Assembly (NCBI GenBank): GCA_036847185.1
Contig: DAIUAM010000001.1
Span: 1-64,000 of the forward strand
From: UBA4738 sp002413305
GTDB lineage: Bacteria; Actinomycetota; UBA4738
DNA: 64,000 nt
Direction: 5' to 3'
The notes below the pieces were generated by a model, which saw only the letters and a program-made list of their open reading frames with translations, was not told where the DNA came from and did no database searches. The stretch's first letter is position 1. Each line of letters opens with the position of its first letter. Shown here in pieces: positions 51,226-60,351 of this stretch. The translations under genes and the position numbers were made by a program.

Positions 51226-52650
51226 CTACAGCGGGACGTGGGAGAGGACCATGATCCGCGGTTCGGTCATCTCCTCCATCGCCCACCGCAGGCCCTCCCG
51301 CCCGTATCCCGACTCCTTCGCGCCTCCGTACGGCATCTGGTCCGCCCGGAACGCGCTCACGTCGTTCACGATCAAGCCGCCCACCTGGATCTCCCGGTGG
51401 GCGAGCATGGCCCGCTCGATCGAGGATGTGAACAGGCCCGCCTGCAGTCCGTACGGCGAATCGTTCACCAGAGCCAGAGCCTGTTCGAACGTCTCGTATC
51501 GCTCCAGGGTGATGACGGGGCCGAAGATCTCCTGGCATCGCACGTTCATCTCGGGTTTGGTGTTCGTGAGGATCGTCGGCCAGTACAAGGGGTCCCGGCG
51601 CGTGCCGCCGGTGAGGATCTCGGCGCCCTGCGAGACGGCTTCTTTCACCCACGCGTCGATCCGTTCCAGCGAGCCGTGATCGATGACCGGCCCCACGTCC
51701 ACCGTCGGGTCCATGGGGTCGCCGACCTTCAGGCCTTCGACCTGCTTGACGAGGCGCGGGACGAACTCGTCGTACACCTCCGACTGGACGAACACCCGCT
51801 GGACGCTGATGCACGACTGCCCGGCCTGGTAGTACCCGCCGACGGCGATCCGCTGCGCGGCGAAGTCGAGGTCCGCGTCGCCGTGGACGATCACCCCGGC
51901 GTTCCCCCCCAGCTCGAGCGTGGCATGCTTGTGCGGGTCGAGGCCCTTCAGCGTCCAGCCGATCCCGCTGCCGGTGAAACTCAGCTTCTTGAACCGGCTG
52001 TCCTCGACCAGCTTCTGGGCGCGCTCGCCGGACACGGGGAGGACCGAGAGCATCCCCTTCGGCAGGTCCGTCTCGTCGAACAGCTCGGCCAGGGCCAGCG
52101 CGCCGAGCGGGGTGACCCCCGCCGGCTTCAGCACGATCGGCGCTCCGACGGCCAGCGCGGGGGCGATCTTGTGCGCCACCAGGTTGACCGGGAAGTTGAA
52201 CGGGCTGATCCCGAACACGGGCCCGTAGGGGAACCGGCGGATGATCCCGGCCCGCGACCCGAGTGATTCCTCGGTGTCCAGGGCCATGAACTCCCCGCCG
52301 AACCGCCGCGTCTCCTCCGACGCCCACCGGAACGTGGAGACCGCCCGGGTGACTTCGACCTTCGACCACTTGAGCGGCTTGCCGCCCTCGCGGGCGACGA
52401 TCTCGGCCATCTCGTCCAGGCGCTCGGAGATGCGCCGGGAGATGTGGAGCAGCGCTTCGGCGCGGACCCATGTCGGGAGCCTGCGGGACTCGTCGAAGGT
52501 CTCCACGGCCTTCACGACCGCTTCCTCGACGTCGGCATCCGTGGGAACTCCGATCTCCGCGACCACCGTGTCGTCGAAGGGGCTCCGGACCTCGAGGGTC
52601 CCGGTGCCGGTTCGCCATCCGCCCGCCACGTAGAAGGGCTTCGTCGTCAT
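51226..52650 (-). CDS. Aldehyde dehydrogenase, semialdehyde type
   Basis: 474 residues. FPYGPVFGISPFNFPVNLVAHKIAPALAVGAPIVLKPA, FTGSGIGWTLK, general base in HATLELGGNAG and catalytic cysteine in YYQAGQSCISVQRVFV. It belongs to the branch with lactaldehyde, succinate-semialdehyde and phosphonoacetaldehyde-type dehydrogenases. With the GABA aminotransferase nearby, succinate semialdehyde is the favoured substrate (inference). Downstream of the second aldehyde dehydrogenase on the same strand with a 34-bp gap, so probably one operon. Confidence 0.9.
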   Translation of the reverse strand: MTTKPFYVAGGWRTGTGTLEVRSPFDDTVVAEIGVPTDADVEEAVVKAVETFDESRRLPTWVRAEALLHISRRISERLDEMAEIVAREGGKPLKWSKVEVTRAVSTFRWASEETRRFGGEFMALDTEESLGSRAGIIRRFPYGPVFGISPFNFPVNLVAHKIAPALAVGAPIVLKPAGVTPLGALALAELFDETDLPKGMLSVLPVSGERAQKLVEDSRFKKLSFTGSGIGWTLKGLDPHKHATLELGGNAGVIVHGDADLDFAAQRIAVGGYYQAGQSCISVQRVFVQSEVYDEFVPRLVKQVEGLKVGDPMDPTVDVGPVIDHGSLERIDAWVKEAVSQGAEILTGGTRRDPLYWPTILTNTKPEMNVRCQEIFGPVITLERYETFEQALALVNDSPYGLQAGLFTSSIERAMLAHREIQVGGLIVNDVSAFRADQMPYGGAKESGYGREGLRWAMEEMTEPRIMVLSHVPL

Positions 52651-52684
52651 CTCTTCGTCACCTCATCGCATGGGATCGGTCGGA

Positions 52685-54130
52685 TCAGTCGAGCGACGCC
52701 ATCACGTGCTTGATGTTCGTGTACTCCTCGATGGAGTAGATGCTCATGTCCTTCCCGTGGCCGCTCTGCTTGTACCCGCCGTGTGGCATCTCCGGGGTGA
52801 GCGGGATGTGGGTGTTGATCCACACGGTGCCGAACTGGAGGCGGCGGGCCATCCGGAGGGCGCGACCGATGTCGCGGGTCCACACGCTCGCCGCCAGGCC
52901 GTAGTCGACGCCGTTCGCCCAGCGGACGGCCTCCTCCTCGTCGGAGAACCGCTGCACCGTGACCACCGGGCCGAACACCTCGCGCTGGATGATCTCGTCG
53001 TCTTGGCCGACGCCGGCGACGACCGTGGGCCGGTAGTAGAAGCCGGGCCGGTCCATCACCTCGCCCCCAGCCAGAATCTTCGCGCCCCCTTGGCGGGCCC
53101 GGTCCACGAAGCCGGTCACCCGTTCGAGCTGCTCCTTCGAGACGACCGACCCCATCTCGGCGTCCTCGTCGAAGGGCTGGCCGACCTTGATCGCTTCCAC
53201 CTGCGGGACCAGCTCGGCGAGCAGGTCGTCGTGGATCTTCGGTCCCGCCATCACCCGAGTAGCGGCAGTGCAGTCCTGCCCCGAGTTGAAGTAGCCGGCG
53301 GTCTTGATCCACTCCACCGCGGACGCAAGATCCGCGTCGTCGAACACCACGACAGGTGCCTTGCCGCCCAGCTCCAGGTGGACCCGCTTCAGCGAGTCGG
53401 CGGCGTTGCGCGAGATCAGCTTCCCCGTGTCCACGTCCCCGGTCAGCGAGACGATACCCACGTCGGGATTGCGGACGATCGCGTCGCCGGCCGGGACGCC
53501 GTCGCCGGTAACCACGTTGAACACGCCCGGCGGGAAGATGTCGGCGGCCAGTTCGGCGACCCGGAGCAGGGTGAGCGGGGTCCACTCGCTGGGCTTCACG
53601 ACCACGCAGTTCCCGGCCGCCAGAGCCGGCCCGACCTTCCACACCGCCATGAACAGCGGATAGTTCCACGGGGCGATGAGGCCGGCCACGCCGATCGGCT
53701 CGCGCCGGATGAACGACGTGAAGCCCTTCATGTACTCCCCGGCCGCCCGGCCCTCCAGGAAGCGCGCTCCGCCCGCGAAGAACCGCAGGTTGTCCGAGAT
53801 GACGGGGAGCTCCTCGCTCATGGTGAGCGAGTACACCTTCCCGACGTTCTCGGACTCGATCCGGCCGAGCTCTTCGGCATGCTCGTCGATCCGGTCGGCG
53901 AGCTTCAGAAGCGCTTCCATCCGCTCTCTGGGCGTGGTGTCGAACCACGTCTCCTCGAACGCGGCCCGGGCCGCGGCCACCGCCCGGTCGATGTCCTCCC
54001 TGGTCGCCTTGGGGACCTCGGCGATCACCTCGCCGGTCGCGGGACTCACGATCGGCTGGGTCTCACCGCTCGACGAGGGCGACCATCCGCCCCCGATGAA
54101 CATCTCTGCCCGCTTGATCGCGGTCGCCAT
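52685..54130 (-). CDS. Aldehyde dehydrogenase, aminobutyraldehyde type
   Basis: 481 residues. GVAGLIAPWNYPLFMAVWKVGPALAAGNCVVVKPSEWTPLT, SLTGDVDTGKLI, general base in VHLELGGKAPVVVFDDAD, catalytic cysteine in YFNSGQDCTAATRVM. The close match to PatD/betaine-aldehyde-type enzymes suggests oxidation of 4-aminobutyraldehyde or a related aminoaldehyde to GABA. Ribosome site GGAGGAGGGAGAG before the ATG. A PucR-like operator (54222-54238) sits about 90 bp upstream, in the gap before pucR. Confidence 0.9.
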   Translation of the reverse strand: MATAIKRAEMFIGGGWSPSSSGETQPIVSPATGEVIAEVPKATREDIDRAVAAARAAFEETWFDTTPRERMEALLKLADRIDEHAEELGRIESENVGKVYSLTMSEELPVISDNLRFFAGGARFLEGRAAGEYMKGFTSFIRREPIGVAGLIAPWNYPLFMAVWKVGPALAAGNCVVVKPSEWTPLTLLRVAELAADIFPPGVFNVVTGDGVPAGDAIVRNPDVGIVSLTGDVDTGKLISRNAADSLKRVHLELGGKAPVVVFDDADLASAVEWIKTAGYFNSGQDCTAATRVMAGPKIHDDLLAELVPQVEAIKVGQPFDEDAEMGSVVSKEQLERVTGFVDRARQGGAKILAGGEVMDRPGFYYRPTVVAGVGQDDEIIQREVFGPVVTVQRFSDEEEAVRWANGVDYGLAASVWTRDIGRALRMARRLQFGTVWINTHIPLTPEMPHGGYKQSGHGKDMSIYSIEEYTNIKHVMASLD

Positions 54131-54221
54131 CTCTCCCTCCTCCGGTCCGCGCCTGCCCTCCAGGCTACCCCTCCGGCTCGGGCAGGCAGGACCGCCGAAA
54201 CGGGAACGAGGTCGCCCGCGG

Positions 54222-54238
54222 TTGTACGGTCGGTCCAA
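54222..54238 (-). promoter_or_regulatory. Imperfect PucR-type operator before the aldehyde dehydrogenase pair
   Basis: TTGTACG-GTC-GGTCCAA: the left arm is identical to the perfect palindrome upstream of pucR, and the right arm differs at two of seven positions. Position suits control of the aldehyde dehydrogenase genes at 54130 and 52650. Confidence 0.45.
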
Positions 54239-54266
54239 CGCTCGCCCGCCGGTCCGTGCCGTCGGG

Positions 54267-55859
54267 TCAGCGGGCGGCGCGCTCGCTCTCCGAACCGGCC
54301 CGGGCCCGGCGGCCGGCATCCGACTCCAGCAGGTCCCTGGCCCGCAGCGCCAGGAAGAACTCCATCCGGTCGCGGGCGCTCGACAACCTCCGGCCGCTGA
54401 GCTCCTCGACCTTGCGCATGCGGTACCGGAGCGTATGGCGGTGGACCAGGAGGTCGGCAGCTGCCGATTCCCACCTCGCGTTGCGTTCGAGGAAGGCGTG
54501 CAGGGAGGGCACCAGCTCGCCGCCGTGGGCCGAGTCGTATCGGTCCAGGGGAGCCAGCACGCTGTCGGCGAAGGTTCGCAGCGCTTCCGGGTCTTGCAGC
54601 GAGAGCAGCAGCTGATAGGTGCCGAGGTCTTCGAATTCGGCCTGCTGGCGCCCCTCGGTGCGGCACACCTGGAGCGCGTAGCGGGCCTCCCGCACGCTCT
54701 GGAGCAGACCCTCCACGGGCACGGTCGCGCCGCCGCCCGCCAGCACGGCTCCGCGGCTGCGGGTGGCCACCGCGTCCCGGATCCCGCGGAGGTACCCGAG
54801 CTCGTCCGGCTGGACCAGGGCGAGCACCAGGTCGTCGCGGATCGACAGCAGGAACGCCCCGCGCGGCGCATGGTGGCCGAGGCCCTCCTCGCACGCCGTG
54901 GCCAGCCGTTCCATCGGCTCGTCCCCGCCGAAGGCCACCGCGGCCACGGGGCGGTCCGGGTCGAACCCGACCCGCGCCAGGGCCTGCCGGGCCGAAGCCG
55001 CGTCGAACTCCCCCGCCACCAGCTTGTCGAGGACGTCGCCCTTCAGGCGGCGTTCGGTCTCCGAGACGGCGCGCGCCTTCGACAACTCGAGGGCGAGGAG
55101 GGCCAGCGCGTGACTCGACACGATCCGGTCGAACTGCGTCATGGCGTCCTTCTTCCCGACGGCCAGGTACGCCTCGACCCGGCCCTGTGCCACCACCGGC
55201 TGGATGGCGATGTGCTGCCCGCGGTCGACCACCGACAGGCTGAACCGGACGTCTTCGGACCGCGACGTCTGGAGCTCCGACCAGACCCGGGGCAGGTACA
55301 GCTCGGCACTCGGCGGCTCGGCCACGGTGAGCGAGCCATGCAGGTCGAACACCACGACCCACCCGCTGACGGCCCGGCGGAGCGCCGCGACGATCCCGGG
55401 CACGCCGTGGCCGTCCAGGACCGCCCGGGTGAGGGAGTGTTCGGCGTCCAGCGAGCGCGACAGCAGCTCGTACTGTTCGGCGACCAGCCGGGTGAACACG
55501 ACCTCGGTGATGGCGATGAACGGAACCGCGTAGGGGACCTCGAACACCGCGAAGCCCGCCCGGTCGGCCTCGTCGACGATGGCCTTCGGGACCGAACGGT
55601 ACGAGAACCCTGTGCCGAACCCGAGCCCCGCCAGGCCCGTGCCGATCAGCCGCCGGACATACGCGCGCTGCCGGGCCGGGGTCTTCCCGACGCCGATGCC
55701 GAGGGTGAGCATGAGCTCGCCGCCCTTCAGCCAAGGTGTGGGGTCCTCCAGCTCGCTCTGATGCACCCAGCGGATCGGAGCCGTCGCGCCCCGGGAGCCG
55801 GCCACGACCCGGATGTCGAGACCCGGCGTTCGAAAGAGGTCACCCACGGTGAGGGGCAT
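54267..55859 (-). CDS. pucR: PucR-family transcriptional regulator
   Basis: 530 residues. N-terminal PucR purine/amine-sensing-type domain (LTVGDLFRTPGLDIRVVAGSRGATAPIRWVHQSELEDPTPWLKGGELMLTLG), a GGDEF-like middle segment of the CdaR type, and a C-terminal HTH_30 domain (FLERNARWESAAADLLVHRHTLRYRMRKVEELSGRRLSSARDRMEFFLAL). Such regulators commonly activate amine, purine or GABA catabolic genes. It is divergent from the GABA aminotransferase and flanked by catabolic operons, so it is the likely local regulator. A perfect palindrome begins 10 bp upstream of its start. Confidence 0.9.
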   Translation of the reverse strand: MPLTVGDLFRTPGLDIRVVAGSRGATAPIRWVHQSELEDPTPWLKGGELMLTLGIGVGKTPARQRAYVRRLIGTGLAGLGFGTGFSYRSVPKAIVDEADRAGFAVFEVPYAVPFIAITEVVFTRLVAEQYELLSRSLDAEHSLTRAVLDGHGVPGIVAALRRAVSGWVVVFDLHGSLTVAEPPSAELYLPRVWSELQTSRSEDVRFSLSVVDRGQHIAIQPVVAQGRVEAYLAVGKKDAMTQFDRIVSSHALALLALELSKARAVSETERRLKGDVLDKLVAGEFDAASARQALARVGFDPDRPVAAVAFGGDEPMERLATACEEGLGHHAPRGAFLLSIRDDLVLALVQPDELGYLRGIRDAVATRSRGAVLAGGGATVPVEGLLQSVREARYALQVCRTEGRQQAEFEDLGTYQLLLSLQDPEALRTFADSVLAPLDRYDSAHGGELVPSLHAFLERNARWESAAADLLVHRHTLRYRMRKVEELSGRRLSSARDRMEFFLALRARDLLESDAGRRARAGSESERAAR

Positions 55860-55868
55860 GGCTTCGGA

Positions 55869-55885
55869 TTGTACGGTTCGTACAA
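55869..55885. promoter_or_regulatory. Perfect palindromic operator between pucR and gabT
   Basis: TTGTACG-GTT-CGTACAA, 7-bp arms with a 3-nt spacer, 10 bp before the pucR start. AT-rich cores like this stand out strongly here. Proposed PucR binding site giving autoregulation and possibly control of the divergent gabT. Confidence 0.65.
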
Positions 55886-55946
55886 ACGGAGAGCGAGCGG
55901 AGTGGGCCGACCGGCCCCGACCCGGGGACCGTCGCTGTCGCCCAAG

Positions 55947-55953
55947 CGTACAA
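55947..55953. promoter_or_regulatory. Second CGTACAA half-site before gabT
   Basis: CGTACAAACG repeats the right arm and flank of the palindrome at 55869-55885, 68 bp further from pucR and 88 bp before the gabT start. It lacks a matching left arm. Confidence 0.4.
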
Positions 55954-56041
55954 ACGACCGTCAGCCCTTTTCCCGGCCCGGACCCTGACGGCCCTCCCGC
56001 GGGCGGGCAGACTCGAAACCAACCCACGGACCGGAGGCGAG

Positions 56042-57379
56042 ATGGAGATCCCCCAGGAGCGGCGGCTCATCACCGAGATCCCCGGACCGAGGTCGCGTGC
56101 CCTGCTCGAACGCCGGAAGGCCGCCGTCCCACAGGGCATCTTCTTCACCACCCCGGTGTTCGTGGGGGCCGCGTCCGGGGCCATCCTGCGCGACGTGGAC
56201 GGCAACAGCCTGATCGACCTCGGTGCCGGCCTCGCCGTCCTGAACACCGGGAACTCCTCGCCCGCCGTCCAGGACGCGGTACGCGAACAGCTCGAACGCT
56301 TCACGCACACCTGCATGCACGTGACGATGAACGAGGCGTACGTGGCGCTCGCGGAGAAGCTCAACGCGCTGGTCCCAGGAGGCGGGGAACACCGAACGAT
56401 GTTCACCAACTCCGGCGCCGAAGCGGTCGAGAACGCGGTCAAGATCTCCCGCTCCTTCACCAAGCGCCAGGGCGTGGTGGTCTTCGAGCACGCCTTCCAC
56501 GGGAGAACGCTGCTGGCCATGACCATGACGGCGAAGGCCATGCCGTACAAGCGCGGCCTCGGCCCCTTCGCGCCGGAGGTCTACCGGCTGCCCTTCGCCT
56601 ACCCGTACCGTTGCCCGTCCGGGGGCGAGACGCCCGACGAGTGCGCCGCCCGCTGCACCGAGCGGGCCATCGAGATCATGGACAAGGAGATCGGGCCGGA
56701 GAGCATCGCGTGCCTGGTGGTCGAACCCGTCCAGGGCGAGGGCGGCTTCATCGTCCCGGCCCCCGGGTTCCTGCCCGCGCTCGCCGAGTACTGCCGCGAG
56801 CACGGCATCCTGTTCGTCGCGGACGAGGTCCAGACCGGGTTCGGCCGGACCGGCAAGTGGTTCGGCATCGAGCACGAGGGCGTCGTCCCCGACCTGGTCA
56901 CCATGGCGAAGTCGCTGGCCGGCGGGCTGCCGCTGGGCGCGGTCACCGGACGGGCCGACGTGATGGAGAGCATCCACGTCGGTGGGATCGGCGGGACGTT
57001 CGGGGGGAACCCGCTGTCGTGCGCGGCCGGCCTTGCCGTGATCGACCAGATCGAACGGGAGGGCTTGCTGGAGCGGGCGATGAGGATCGGCCAGATCATG
57101 ACGACTCGGCTGTCCGAGATGGCCGAACGGTTCGACGTCATCGGTGACGTGCGCGGACGGGGGGCCATGGTGGCCATGGAGCTCGTGGAGGACCGGACCT
57201 CGAAGCACCCCGCGAAGGCCACCGCCGGCCGGCTCGTCGAGGCGTGCTACCGGCAGGGCGTGGTGGTCCTGAAGGCCGGCACGTTCGACAACGTGATCCG
57301 GCTGCTCCCGCCCCTGACCATCGACGAGGACCTGCTGCGCGAAGGCCTCGACGTGCTCGAGAAGTCGCTGGTCGGCTGA
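56042..57379 (+). CDS. gabT: 4-aminobutyrate aminotransferase (class III)
   Basis: 445 residues. The N-terminus GPRSRALLERRKAAVPQGIFFTTPVFV is the actinobacterial GabT pattern. DVDGNSLIDLGAGLAVLNTGN, FTNSGAEAVENAVKISR, HAFHGRTLLAMTMTAK, VVEPVQGEGGFIVP, VADEVQTGFGRTGKWFG and the PLP lysine in VTMAKSLAGGLPLGAVTG are all present. It transfers the amino group of GABA (or a similar omega-amino acid) to 2-oxoglutarate, giving succinate semialdehyde, which the aldehyde dehydrogenases could oxidise. Divergent from pucR; GGAGG before the ATG. Confidence 0.94.
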   Translation: MEIPQERRLITEIPGPRSRALLERRKAAVPQGIFFTTPVFVGAASGAILRDVDGNSLIDLGAGLAVLNTGNSSPAVQDAVREQLERFTHTCMHVTMNEAYVALAEKLNALVPGGGEHRTMFTNSGAEAVENAVKISRSFTKRQGVVVFEHAFHGRTLLAMTMTAKAMPYKRGLGPFAPEVYRLPFAYPYRCPSGGETPDECAARCTERAIEIMDKEIGPESIACLVVEPVQGEGGFIVPAPGFLPALAEYCREHGILFVADEVQTGFGRTGKWFGIEHEGVVPDLVTMAKSLAGGLPLGAVTGRADVMESIHVGGIGGTFGGNPLSCAAGLAVIDQIEREGLLERAMRIGQIMTTRLSEMAERFDVIGDVRGRGAMVAMELVEDRTSKHPAKATAGRLVEACYRQGVVVLKAGTFDNVIRLLPPLTIDEDLLREGLDVLEKSLVG

Positions 57380-57397
57380 GCCTTCGGGCACCGAGCC

Positions 57398-58225
57398 TCA
57401 GGTCCGGTTCCGCGCTCCTCCGGTCAGCGCTCCGCCCGTCTCCCGCGTCAGGCGCTGCGCGAGGTAGACGGGGATCAGCGACAGCAGGGTGACCACCATC
57501 GCCACCACGTTCACGATCGGTGCCGAATGGGGCAGCCGGAGGTTCCGGAAGATCCACTTCGGTAGCGTCTCGACTGTTCCCGACGTGAAGTTGGTGACGA
57601 TGATCTCGTCGAAGGACAGCGCGAAGGCGAGCAGCCCCCCGGCAACGAGCGCAGTCGAGATCCCCGGCAGCGTCACGTACCGGAACGTCTGCCATCCGTC
57701 GGCGCCGAGGTCCATCGAGGCCTCGATCAACGAGGTCGGCGTCCGGCGGAGCCGGGCCAGCACGTTGTTGTAGACCAGCACCACGCAGAACGTGGCGTGG
57801 CCGACGATGATCGTGAACAGACCGAAGGACAATCCGAACAGGTCTCCGCCGAAGTTGATCGCGGAGTTGAGCGCCATGGCGGTCACGATGCCGGGCAACG
57901 CGATGGGCAGGACCAGGGCGAAGGAGAGCGTCTCCCGCCCGAAGAACCGGAACCGGTGCACGGCGAAGGCCCCCATGCTGCCGAGGACCAGGGCGATCGA
58001 CGTGGCGCCGAGACCCGCCTCGACGGAGGCGACCAGCGCCGAACGCACCTCGCCGTTCTGCCACGCCACGCCGAACCAGTGCGTGGTGAGACCGGGGGGC
58101 GGCCACGTCTGCCCGCGGGCCGGATTGAACGCGTACAGGAAGATCAGGGCGAGCGGGACGTAGAGGAACAGCAGCGTCAAGTACGCCCCGAGCCTGGCCA
58201 CGATGCGGGTCCACTTCGTCTCCAC
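57398..58225 (-). CDS. potC: PotC-like ABC permease, polyamine type (operon 2)
   Basis: 275 residues, GTG start 2 bp after the potB stop. Six hydrophobic helices. EAA loop IEASMDLGADGWQTFRYVTLPGISTALVAGGLLAFALSFDEIIVTNFTSG, where FALSFDEIIVT is the PotC-type motif. Last gene of the second A-D-B-C operon, 18 bp from the convergent gabT end. It differs enough from the operon 1 permease to suggest a distinct amine substrate. Confidence 0.9.
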   Translation of the reverse strand: METKWTRIVARLGAYLTLLFLYVPLALIFLYAFNPARGQTWPPPGLTTHWFGVAWQNGEVRSALVASVEAGLGATSIALVLGSMGAFAVHRFRFFGRETLSFALVLPIALPGIVTAMALNSAINFGGDLFGLSFGLFTIIVGHATFCVVLVYNNVLARLRRTPTSLIEASMDLGADGWQTFRYVTLPGISTALVAGGLLAFALSFDEIIVTNFTSGTVETLPKWIFRNLRLPHSAPIVNVVAMVVTLLSLIPVYLAQRLTRETGGALTGGARNRT

Positions 58226-58227
58226 GG

Positions 58228-59130
58228 CTAGAGCGCCTCCAAGGCACCCAGCCGCCGGGCCAGGTAGAGGTAGGCGGCCATGATCGCCACCGGCACCAGG
58301 GCGTACGCCGCCGCGAACGGGACGTTGTTCGCCACGCCGACGTCGCCGTACACCACGTTGCCGATGAAGATCGTCTTCCCGATCAGGGAGGGCGTGATGT
58401 AGTCCCCGAGCGTCAGCGAGAAGGCGAAGATCGAACCCGCCACCGCGCCGGGGAACGCCAGCGGCCAGATCACCCGCCGGAAGGTCGTGAACCCACGAGC
58501 CCCGAGGTCGCTGGACGCCTCCAGGTACGAGGTCGGGATCCGTTCGAGTGCCGTGTAGATGGGCAGCGCGACGAACGGCAGCCACAGGTAGGTGAAGACC
58601 AGCCAGATCCCCCAGTACGAGGATCCGATGTTCAGCCCGCCCGTCCCCAGCCTCTGGAAGACCCAGTTCAGGAAACCGTTGCCCTGGAGGATCAGCTTCC
58701 ACGCGAACACGCGGATCAGATAGCTGGACCACAGCGGGAGCACCACCGCCACCAGGAGCACTGCCTTCTCCCGCGACGAGGCGATCCGCGCCGCGTAGTA
58801 GGCGAGCGGGAAGGCCAGGGCGATGTCGGCCAGGGTCACCGCGGCGGCGATGCCCATGGTCCGAAGGGCGATGGTCCGGTACACGGGGTCCCCGAACAGC
58901 GTGCGGAAGTTCTGGAGACCCCACTGTCGTTCGATCGCCGACGTGAACGCGTTCACCCGCCAGAAGGCCGAAAGGAACAGCAGCAGGAGGGCCCCGAGGT
59001 ACACCACGAGCATCCAGGCGGTTGGCGGCCCGATGAGGAGTGCGAGCTTGGCGCGGGGCCGCCGGTACAGACCGGCCGACAGGCGGCGGCGAAGACCTTC
59101 CTCCGCCGCCGCCCGGTATCCGACCGTCAC
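58228..59130 (-). CDS. potB: PotB-like ABC permease, polyamine type (operon 2)
   Basis: 300 residues, GTG start. Channel-forming inner membrane subunit: LPLWSSYLIRVFAWKLILQGNGFLN (helix 2-3 region), EAA loop LEASSDLGARGFTTFRRVIWPLAFPGAVAGSIFAFSLTLGDYITPSLIG, with the LGDYITP motif of PotB/PotH proteins. It lies 3 bp after the binding-protein stop and 2 bp before potC. Confidence 0.9.
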   Translation of the reverse strand: MTVGYRAAAEEGLRRRLSAGLYRRPRAKLALLIGPPTAWMLVVYLGALLLLFLSAFWRVNAFTSAIERQWGLQNFRTLFGDPVYRTIALRTMGIAAAVTLADIALAFPLAYYAARIASSREKAVLLVAVVLPLWSSYLIRVFAWKLILQGNGFLNWVFQRLGTGGLNIGSSYWGIWLVFTYLWLPFVALPIYTALERIPTSYLEASSDLGARGFTTFRRVIWPLAFPGAVAGSIFAFSLTLGDYITPSLIGKTIFIGNVVYGDVGVANNVPFAAAYALVPVAIMAAYLYLARRLGALEAL

Positions 59131-59133
59131 CGG

Positions 59134-60351
59134 CTAGCCGCCCTTGATCTCATCCCATTTGCTCTGCCACACGGAGTAGTCCATGCAGTCGCTCTTGCCG
59201 TTCCCGCAGTTGACCTGGGGGGTCTTCCACAGGTAGATGGACTTCAGGAAGTCCACGTTGCCGCACTCGCCGTACCGCACGGAATCGGCGACGCTCGGAT
59301 CGCTTCCCGCGGACTGCAGGCTCTGCTTGAGGACGTCGCAGCTCTTCGGGTTGCTCCCCGCCGCGCCGTACCACGAGGCCACCTGGGCCTGGACGTCCGG
59401 CCGCAGCGTGTAGGCCATCCACTTGTACATGCAGTTCGGATGCTGGGCGTGCGAGGACATCATCCACGTGTCGGCCCAGCCCGTGACGCCTTCCTTCGGC
59501 ACCGCGAACGCGATCTGGATGTTCGCCTTACTGGCCGCGATGTCGGCTTCGATCGTGCTCAGGTTGATCGGCCACGCCGTCCCCGCCACCATCGAGCCGT
59601 TCTCGAAGCCCGTGATCTCGTCGAGGTAGTTCGACCAGTAGTTGGACACCAGCGGGTTCTGGCCCTTGAGCAGGGCGGTCGCCGCGTCGAGCTGCTTCGA
59701 CGTGAGCTCGTAGGGGTCGGTGATACCCAGTTCGGGCTGGTGGGACTTCAGGTACATGGCCGCGTCGGCGATGAAGATCGGGACGTCGTACGCGGTGATC
59801 TTCCCCTTGTACGGCGAGTTCGGGTCGAACGTGATGTCCCAGCTGTCGACCGTCCCGGTCACGACCTGCGGGTTGTACATCAGGAAGTTCACGCCGTACA
59901 TGTACGGCACCCCGTAGTGCACTCCGTTCACGGTGTTGTGGGCCGGCGCTTGGAGCGGGGCGACGACGTCTTTGTAGTCGGGCATCAACGAGATGTTGAC
60001 CGGCGCGACGTCGCCGTGGGCGATCAACCGGTTCGAAGCGTCTCCGGATGCGGACACGCCGTCGTAGACCTTGCCCCCGCCCTGCCGCATGAGGGTCACC
60101 ATCTCGTCCGAGCTGTTCGCGATGGTGGACTTCACCGCACAGCCGGTCTCCCTCTCGAACGGATGCACCCAGTCGACGGTCTTGTCGTTCGAGCCGTCTT
60201 CGACGTAGCCGCCCCACCCGATCAGGTTGAGGTGCCCCTCGCCCGTGCCGACGTTCTTCAGCAGGCCGACCGTCTTGGAGCCCGAACCGCACCCGGCCGC
60301 GAGCACCAGCACGGCCAGCAACGTCCCACCCAGCGACATGCGGAATCTCAT
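59134..60351 (-). CDS. potD: PotD-like polyamine-binding lipoprotein with conserved cysteines (operon 2)
   Basis: 405 residues. Lipoprotein signal (LLAVLVLAAGC). LNLIGWGGYVEDG and DKTVDWVHPFERETGC resemble spermidine/putrescine-binding proteins of the family 1 type. The mature protein carries cysteine-bearing segments at NCMYKWM, KSCDVL, YGECGN, and VNCGNGKSDCMDY, which recur in the paralogue at 61926 and probably form disulfides. Overlaps the ATPase stop by ATGA. No Tat motif, unlike operon 1. Confidence 0.88.
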   Translation of the reverse strand: MRFRMSLGGTLLAVLVLAAGCGSGSKTVGLLKNVGTGEGHLNLIGWGGYVEDGSNDKTVDWVHPFERETGCAVKSTIANSSDEMVTLMRQGGGKVYDGVSASGDASNRLIAHGDVAPVNISLMPDYKDVVAPLQAPAHNTVNGVHYGVPYMYGVNFLMYNPQVVTGTVDSWDITFDPNSPYKGKITAYDVPIFIADAAMYLKSHQPELGITDPYELTSKQLDAATALLKGQNPLVSNYWSNYLDEITGFENGSMVAGTAWPINLSTIEADIAASKANIQIAFAVPKEGVTGWADTWMMSSHAQHPNCMYKWMAYTLRPDVQAQVASWYGAAGSNPKSCDVLKQSLQSAGSDPSVADSVRYGECGNVDFLKSIYLWKTPQVNCGNGKSDCMDYSVWQSKWDEIKGG